Origin: Planctomycetota bacterium
GTDB taxonomy: Bacteria > Planctomycetota > Phycisphaerae > WQYP01
Direction of reading: 5' to 3'
Assembly: GCA_021816165.1 (NCBI GenBank)
Contig: JAKAYZ010000025.1
Location: 1 to 10,320 of the forward strand
Length of the DNA: 10,320 bases
In this document: positions 5,844-10,320 of the stretch, piece by piece
How the letters are laid out: the number at the start of each line of letters is the position of its first letter
Position numbering within the stretch: position 1 is the stretch's first letter
Program-made: the position numbers and the translations under genes
Notes under the pieces: model-generated
What the model saw: only the letters and a program-made list of their open reading frames with translations
Databases searched by the model: none
What the model was told of the DNA's origin: nothing

Positions 5844-6977
5844 ATGAATCACTCCTCAAATTCCATAAATTTCACAAATTCCACGTCCCAGATTGCCGGT
5901 AGCCTGGAGACGCTTGTGCAATGCCGCAGGCTGCTCGAGCAAGTCGGCATTACCGAGGATTCTGACTTGGCCGCCGAACTGATTCAGGCCGTGCTGCGCA
6001 TGGCCGCGGATCGACCTGGCCGTGCCGAGATGAAACTAATCCTTCGGGCGATCAAGGAAATACGGTACGGATTTAAAATGTTTAAGCCCTATCGCGAGTG
6101 CCGAAAAATCAGCATTTTTGGCTCCGCCCGTACGGCAGGTTCCTCGCCTGATTACGTCGCGGCCCGTCAATTTGGGCAGTTGATCAGTGCCGCTGGTTTT
6201 ATGGTGATTACAGGGGCCGGTGGCGGCATCATGCAGGCCGGCCATGAAGGGGCAGGTCTGAATCAATCCTTTGGCGTGGCGATAAAACTGCCGTTTGAGC
6301 AAAAAGTAAACGCGGTGATTTCCGGCGATCCAAAACTGGCCTATTTTCGCTACTTTTTTTCCCGCAAGCTTATGTTTATCAAAGAATCCAACGCGGTGGC
6401 GCTTTTTCCGGGCGGTTTTGGCACGCACGATGAAGCTTTTGAGGCCCTTACGCTGGTGCAAACCGGCCGGGCTGATCCCATGCCCATTGTCATGATCGAC
6501 CATCCCGGAGGAACCTACTGGCGGCGCTGGGAAGCATTTGTGCACGAGGCCCTGCTGGCGGAAGCGATGATTTCGCCTGACGACCCGAGTCTCTACCTGA
6601 TTACCGATGATGTAAAGGCCGCAGTCAGTCATATCACCACCTTTTACCGCAACTATGTCTCAATGCGTTTTGTCGATCGGCAACTGGTGCTGCGCATCCG
6701 CCACGCCCCGGCTGCTGACGAACTCGACCGCTTAAATACGGATTTTCATGATATCCTTGCCGATGATATCATTCGGCTTGGTTCTGCCGCCCAGAGCGAA
6801 CCCCTTGATGCTCCCATGCCGGACCTGCCCCGCCTGGTACTGCATTTCAATCGTAATTCCGCTGCCCGATTGCGACAGTTGATCGATCGGCTCAATGCCT
6901 TGCATAGCCTGCCCCAGGCCGCGGACTTGCCTCCACAGATTGGTCCGGCCTTGCCGCACTGCTCGCCAACGGCCTGA
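5844..6977 (+). CDS. LOG-family protein (TIGR00730-like) with C-terminal extension
   Basis: A 377-residue protein whose core (about 88-270) is a Rossmann-type LOG/lysine-decarboxylase-like domain. Markers: SIFGSAR (90-96), ITGAGGGIMQAGHEGA (122-137), SRK (173-175) and the catalytic-site motif PGGFGTHDEAFE (189-200) with Glu197. Family members such as LOG and PpnN cleave nucleoside monophosphates (cytokinin riboside or purine/pyrimidine 5'-phosphates) to base plus ribose 5-phosphate; the substrate here is unknown. The core is preceded by a Ser/Asn-rich start and a helical segment (20-85) and followed by about 105 residues (270-377) absent from minimal LOG proteins (about 190 residues). The ATG at 5844 has only a weak GGA about 10 nt upstream, so the exact start is less certain. 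Cytoplasmic, no membrane segment. It is probably a single-gene transcript; the copper operon's own promoter follows. Confidence 0.88.
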   Translation: MNHSSNSINFTNSTSQIAGSLETLVQCRRLLEQVGITEDSDLAAELIQAVLRMAADRPGRAEMKLILRAIKEIRYGFKMFKPYRECRKISIFGSARTAGSSPDYVAARQFGQLISAAGFMVITGAGGGIMQAGHEGAGLNQSFGVAIKLPFEQKVNAVISGDPKLAYFRYFFSRKLMFIKESNAVALFPGGFGTHDEAFEALTLVQTGRADPMPIVMIDHPGGTYWRRWEAFVHEALLAEAMISPDDPSLYLITDDVKAAVSHITTFYRNYVSMRFVDRQLVLRIRHAPAADELDRLNTDFHDILADDIIRLGSAAQSEPLDAPMPDLPRLVLHFNRNSAARLRQLIDRLNALHSLPQAADLPPQIGPALPHCSPTA

Positions 6978-7086
6978 TTTCATCATGATCGTAAAACTGA
7001 GGCATCGCAGGGGCCATCACATGGCCACGGCCGATGGCATTACCCGAGTGAGAAGAGTTGACGGCGCGGTCGGGCGGCATTGGACA

Positions 7087-7116
7087 TTCACGTTCCAGTT
7101 GGCTAATGTTGATAAT
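7087..7116 (+). promoter_or_regulatory. Promoter of the csoR-copper ATPase operon
   Basis: TTCACG (7087-7092, 4 of 6 match) and GATAAT (7111-7116, 5 of 6) with an 18-bp spacer. The CsoR operator starts at the end of the -10 element and covers the expected start of transcription near 7123, which is the arrangement for repression by a bound CsoR. Confidence 0.6.
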
Positions 7117-7131
7117 ACCCCATGGGGGTAT
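7115..7131 (+). promoter_or_regulatory. CsoR-type copper operator
   Basis: ATACCCCATGGGGGTAT is a pseudo-palindrome with facing C and G tracts flanked by TA. It is the form known for CsoR operators of copper operons in Firmicutes and actinobacteria. It lies 19 bp before the csoR ATG and overlaps the -10/start region, so csoR and the ATPase should be derepressed by Cu(I). Confidence 0.85.
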
Positions 7132-7150
7132 ATGACAAGGAGTCACGGGC

Positions 7151-7516
7151 ATGAATGCTGCAAGACCTCATCGGAAAAAAGCAAAAGCGGACCAGCCCCC
7201 GGCCCTTCGCCAGTCTCGCATCGGTCCGGGCGGGCGGGCGGTGGCGGTGGAGGCGGCGATCAAAACCGGCAACCTGAAACGCCTGCGAAGAATTGAGGGG
7301 CAGGTGCGCGGGTTATATCAGATGGTTGAGCAGGAACGCTACTGTGCGGATATTCTGGTGCAGGTGGCCGCGGTCCAGCAGGCCCTGCGTGCGGTTTCGC
7401 GGGAACTCTGGAAAAACCATCTCCAGCATTGCGTTTCTCATGCCCTGCAGGCGGGCGGTCGACCGGCCAAGGCAGTCTCGGAAGAATTGATGCATCTGAG
7501 CCACTTGTGGCAATAG
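7151..7516 (+). CDS. csoR: CsoR-family Cu(I)-sensing repressor
   Basis: A 121-residue DUF156/CsoR-RcnR-FrmR family repressor, an all-helical homotetramer that releases DNA when Cu(I) binds. Domain at about 41-121: [19 protein letters not shown] (42-60), then C65, H90 and C94. The spacings of 25 and 4 residues equal those of M. tuberculosis CsoR (C36, H61, C65), and Tyr64 precedes the first Cys as in that protein, so Cu(I) rather than nickel or formaldehyde is the likely inducer. The N-terminal 40 residues are a basic, Pro/Ala/Gly-rich extension. The ATG at 7151 has AAGGAG at 7137-7142 (8 nt spacer). It is the first gene of a two-gene operon, ends 19 bp before the copper ATPase, and has a matching operator just upstream. 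Confidence 0.93.
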   Translation: MNAARPHRKKAKADQPPALRQSRIGPGGRAVAVEAAIKTGNLKRLRRIEGQVRGLYQMVEQERYCADILVQVAAVQQALRAVSRELWKNHLQHCVSHALQAGGRPAKAVSEELMHLSHLWQ

Positions 7517-7535
7517 CGGCGAAGGAGAACGAACC

Positions 7536-9929
7536 ATGGATCTGAAGATTTATCCCCAAGTCGGCGGCCAAGCCGCTTCCCATGTTGATCCCGTCTGTGG
7601 CATGACGGTGGACCCGGCAAAGGCGGCTGGGTCATTTGAACATGCCGGCATCACATATTATTTTTGCGGCCAGGGATGCTTGCGGAAGTTTCAGACTGAT
7701 CCGGAAAAATATCTCCATCAGAAGGCCGCAATGGTGGCTGGCAACACCGCGGCCGCGCCACCCCCATTGGTGCAAATTGGTGGCCAGGTTCGCCGCAGGC
7801 CGCCGCTGACGAAAAGCGCCGCACGTTACGTGTGCCCCATGGACCCGGAGGTTCTAAGCGACAAGCCGGGACCATGTCCGAAGTGTGGCATGGCTTTGGA
7901 AGTAATGGAGGTTTCTGCAGCAACGGAGCCGGAAAACCCTGAAATGCGCGACATGCTCAGGCGCTTTATTGTCGCAATAATACTAGCTGCGCCGGTGCTG
8001 GTGCTGGCGATGTTGGCGGATTTTGGTATCGCGGCACTCCATGATGCGACTTGGGTAAACTGGGTGAATATGCTTCTTTCCACGCCGGTGGTGCTTTGGT
8101 GCGGGTGGCCGTTTTTTGTGCGGGCCTGGTTTTCCGTTAAAACCTGGAATCTCAATATGTTCACCCTTATTGGCTTGGGCATTGGTGTGGCTTGGGCCTA
8201 TAGCGTGGTGGCGACTGTGGCACCGGGTGTGTTCCCTTCGGGTTTTCGCAGTCATGCGGGCGTGGTGAGTACATATTTTGAAGCCGCTGCTGTGATTACG
8301 GCCTTGGTGCTCATGGGGCAGGTGCTGGAGTTGCGGGCGCGTGCTAAGACCGGTGCGGCGATTCGGCAATTGCTGGACCTTATGCCCAAAACCGCCCGCC
8401 GGATTGGCACAGATCATCAGGAAATGGATGTTTTGGTGGAGGCCATCGAGCCTGGTGACATGTTACGGGTACGGCCCGGTGAAAAAGTTCCGGTTGATGG
8501 GGTGGTACTGGAAGGTCAAAGCGCTGTGGATGAGTCCATGATTTCCGGAGAGCCTGTGCCGATTGCCAAAACTGCCGGTGATAAGCTCATCGGAGCAACC
8601 GTGAACGGGACCGGCAGTTTGGTGATGCAGGCCCAAAAAGTGGGTGCGGAAACCTTGCTGTCACAAATTGTGGCCATGGTGGCCCAGGCCCAGCGCAGCC
8701 GCGCTCCCATCCAGAGACTCGCGGACAAGGTTGCGGGCATATTTGTGCCGGTGGTGGTGGCCTGCTCGCTGATTACATTTGTGGTATGGGCATGGGTTGG
8801 GCCGCAACCATCGCTGGCCTATGCGCTGGTAAATGCTGTTGCGGTGGTCGTGATTGCCTGTCCATGCGCTCTGGGTTTGGCCACTCCGGTGTCGATCATG
8901 GTGGGCGTGGGACGGGCGGCCAAGGCGGGGATACTGATAAAAAATGCCGAGGTGCTGGAGCGTATGGAGCGAATTGACACCATTTGTCTGGATAAAACCG
9001 GCACCCTCACCCAAGGCCGGCCGCAGGTGGTGGCGATAGAGGCATTCATGGATGGAACCGCGGATGACATGCTGGTTCTGGCCGCGGCGTTGGAAAAGGC
9101 CAGTGAGCATCCACTGGCCGCCGCCATTGTACGTGCCGCGGAAGAAAAGCACCTGCCTATTCCTTCGGCTCAGGCTGTTGAAAGCATCCGTGGCAAGGGG
9201 GTTGCAGGTCAGGTGAATGGGCGAAAGGTTGCCGTTGGCAACATGGCCTTGATGGAGCAGCTAGGTGTGTCCAGTACCGGTCTGGGGGAAAAATGTGCCA
9301 ACGTGCAGACCGCGGGCCGCACCGTGATGTTGGTAGCCGCGGACTCCCAACTGCTGGGTTATTTGGCGGTGACAGACCCTGTTCGGCCCGGCGCTGCGGC
9401 CATGGTGGCCAAGCTCAAGCAGCAGGGCTTGGCTGTGGTGATGATCACCGGCGACAGCCGGATTGCGGCCCAGGTTGTCGCAGGCAGCTTGGGCATTGAT
9501 ACTTTAGAGGCGGGAGTATTGCCGGAAGGGAAGGATCAGGTGGTGCGGCGTTTGCAACAGCAGGGGCGAAAAGTGGCCATGGCCGGCGACGGTATTAACG
9601 ATGCCCCAGCCTTGGCACAGGCGGACGTTGGTATTGCCATGGGCACGGGCACGGATGTGGCCATTGCCACCGCCGGGGTTACGCTGCTGCATGGCGATTT
9701 ATCCGGCATTGTGCGGGCCAGAGCATTAAGCCGGGCCACCATGCGCAATATCCGACAGAATTTGTTTTGGGCGTTTGCGTATAACCTGTTGGGTATTCCG
9801 CTGGCGGCGGGGGTTTTCTATCCCGTCAGCGGCTTGCTGCTAAGCCCGATGATTGCCGCCGCGGCCATGAGTTTTAGCTCGGTTTTCGTTATTACCAACG
9901 CCTTGCGGTTGTATCGGGTTCGCCTTTAA
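7536..9929 (+). CDS. copA: P1B-1-type Cu(I)-exporting ATPase with YHS and HMBD N-terminal domains
   Basis: A 797-residue inner-membrane heavy-metal P-type ATPase that pumps Cu(I) (possibly Ag(I)) out of the cytoplasm. N-terminal metal domains: a YHS domain (18-60; C21, C44, C48) and a heavy-metal-binding domain (98-122; YVCPMDP and CPKCGM). The usual HMA (GMxCxxC) domain is absent. The core has eight predicted membrane helices, actuator motif SGEP (338-341, TGES-like), CPC in the sixth helix (442-444), phosphorylation motif D486-KTGT, SEHP (523-526), MITGDS (636-641) and [10 protein letters not shown] (684-693). Helix 7 has Y749-N750 and helix 8 M778-x2-S781-S782, the residues that define Cu(I)-specific P1B-1 pumps. 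The ATG at 7536 has GAAGGAG (7521-7527, 8 nt spacer). Co-transcribed with csoR. Its stop overlaps that of the convergent CoaX gene. Confidence 0.96.
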   Translation: MDLKIYPQVGGQAASHVDPVCGMTVDPAKAAGSFEHAGITYYFCGQGCLRKFQTDPEKYLHQKAAMVAGNTAAAPPPLVQIGGQVRRRPPLTKSAARYVCPMDPEVLSDKPGPCPKCGMALEVMEVSAATEPENPEMRDMLRRFIVAIILAAPVLVLAMLADFGIAALHDATWVNWVNMLLSTPVVLWCGWPFFVRAWFSVKTWNLNMFTLIGLGIGVAWAYSVVATVAPGVFPSGFRSHAGVVSTYFEAAAVITALVLMGQVLELRARAKTGAAIRQLLDLMPKTARRIGTDHQEMDVLVEAIEPGDMLRVRPGEKVPVDGVVLEGQSAVDESMISGEPVPIAKTAGDKLIGATVNGTGSLVMQAQKVGAETLLSQIVAMVAQAQRSRAPIQRLADKVAGIFVPVVVACSLITFVVWAWVGPQPSLAYALVNAVAVVVIACPCALGLATPVSIMVGVGRAAKAGILIKNAEVLERMERIDTICLDKTGTLTQGRPQVVAIEAFMDGTADDMLVLAAALEKASEHPLAAAIVRAAEEKHLPIPSAQAVESIRGKGVAGQVNGRKVAVGNMALMEQLGVSSTGLGEKCANVQTAGRTVMLVAADSQLLGYLAVTDPVRPGAAAMVAKLKQQGLAVVMITGDSRIAAQVVAGSLGIDTLEAGVLPEGKDQVVRRLQQQGRKVAMAGDGINDAPALAQADVGIAMGTGTDVAIATAGVTLLHGDLSGIVRARALSRATMRNIRQNLFWAFAYNLLGIPLAAGVFYPVSGLLLSPMIAAAAMSFSSVFVITNALRLYRVRL

Positions 9930-10320
9930 TTTTCCATCTTGTGGTGTTCCCATACCAACGCCGCTCCCTGTAAAACCAAATCCGGAATCAGGGAATCCAC
10001 CAGACCGGATTCCGCCAGCAGCCGTTGGGCATCGCCTCCAGTGGCCACCACATGCGGCCAGTGACCAAGCTGACTGGCATAGCCCTCCACCAGTTCGCGC
10101 ACGGCTCCACGGGCTGCAGCATACAGGCCCAGGTTCAGCGCTTCGGTGGTATTGTGCCCGCAGGTGCCTTGGGGGGGATCCAGCGACGCCAGTGGCAATT
10201 GCGCGGTAAATTCGTGCAAGGCCCTGGCCCCAAGTTGCAATCCAGGCGCAATTGCCCCACCCTGAAAAATTCCCTGCTCATCCACGTAATCCACAGTTAA
10301 GGCCGTGCCCGCACTGATCA
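9926..10320 (-). CDS. coaX: Type III pantothenate kinase (CoaX), partial, N-terminus outside window
   Basis: The C-terminal 130 or so residues of a CoaX-type pantothenate kinase, which phosphorylates pantothenate in the first step of coenzyme A synthesis in the cytoplasm. Seen near the window edge: [13 protein letters not shown] (the family GTA-x-T-x-D motif of the acetate-kinase-like fold), then [12 protein letters not shown] (the GG-I-PG substrate-side motif), the helix [16 protein letters not shown], and [12 protein letters not shown] (the TGGDA motif). The N-terminal phosphate-binding motif (DxGNT type) would be beyond position 10320. It ends in TAA at 9926-9928, inside the last codons of the convergent copper ATPase gene. 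A GTG at 10294 is in frame but cannot be the start because family motifs lie upstream of it. The family is clear; an accessory Baf-type relative is less likely. Confidence 0.9.
   Translation of the reverse strand, partial: ISAGTALTVDYVDEQGIFQGGAIAPGLQLGARALHEFTAQLPLASLDPPQGTCGHNTTEALNLGLYAAARGAVRELVEGYASQLGHWPHVVATGGDAQRLLAESGLVDSLIPDLVLQGAALVWEHHKMEN

Noticed and set aside
5591..5845. An 84-codon minus-strand frame across the phoH-LOG intergenic region
   Set aside because: It runs into the start of phoH in another frame, spans the hairpins, and has Cys/Arg-rich composition without family features; the phoH TTG start has its own AGGAG.
6036..6632. A 198-codon open frame on the minus strand
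   Set aside because: Entirely antisense to the conserved LOG core; no ribosome-binding site or recognisable motif.
7012..7026. GGCCAT-CAC-ATGGCC inverted repeat as a terminator of the LOG gene
   Set aside because: A 6-bp stem with a 3-nt loop but no T run after it; it may be chance.
8661..9152. A 163-codon open frame on the minus strand
   Set aside because: Antisense to the catalytic core of the copper ATPase; composition reflects the codon pattern of the sense gene.
1..10320. CRISPR arrays, tRNA or rRNA genes, insertion sequences, phage genes
   Set aside because: Read through on both strands: no spaced direct-repeat series, no cloverleaf-like segment, no transposase or integrase motifs, and no terminal repeats flanking a gene block.

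Overview
The window most likely comes from a Planctomycetota chromosome, perhaps a Phycisphaerae-like member. The clues are a DUF2934 protein, an ExbB with a cleavable signal peptide, and membrane-anchored vWA proteins with a Gly-rich linker leading into a 'TSFFG...RVVY-ID-SGSM' module. GC content looks moderate (low to mid 50s by eye). The assignment rests on family composition only; no rRNA or taxonomic marker is present.

Layout. (1) Positions 1-3774, minus strand: a cluster read as vWA protein A (2599-3774), vWA protein B (1228-2259), an ExbB/TolQ-type proton-channel subunit (274-1116), then an ExbD/TolR-type subunit (1-202, cut by the window edge). Each vWA gene has its own promoter-like sequence. 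(2) 3775-4194: a gene-poor divergent region. (3) 4195-4467, plus strand: a small DUF2934 protein. (4) 4537-5607, minus strand: a PhoH-family ATPase starting at TTG. (5) 5608-5843: a divergent intergenic region with several hairpins. (6) 5844-6977, plus strand: a LOG-family (TIGR00730-like) protein with a long C-terminal extension. (7) 7087-9929, plus strand: a copper-efflux operon with a promoter, a textbook CsoR-type operator, csoR, and a P1B-1 Cu(I)-ATPase whose N-terminus carries YHS and heavy-metal-binding domains. (8) 9926-10320, minus strand: the C-terminal half of a type III pantothenate kinase (CoaX), whose stop codon overlaps that of the ATPase.

How the genes work together. The copper operon is a self-contained sense-and-export unit: Cu(I) releases CsoR from an operator lying at its own promoter, and the ATPase exports Cu(I). 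The most unusual part is the ExbB/ExbD cluster. No TonB or TolA gene is visible. Instead both vWA proteins have a single N-terminal membrane segment carrying the Ser-x3-His motif of TonB/TolA transmembrane helices (SVLIH in B, SVMIH in A), followed by a Pro-rich periplasmic linker. I infer that they may be energy transducers in which a vWA domain replaces the usual C-terminal domain. The two differ at the metal site: A keeps DTSGS and TDG, whereas B has DHEGS and TKG. PhoH, the LOG protein, the DUF2934 protein and CoaX look like unrelated housekeeping or stand-alone genes.
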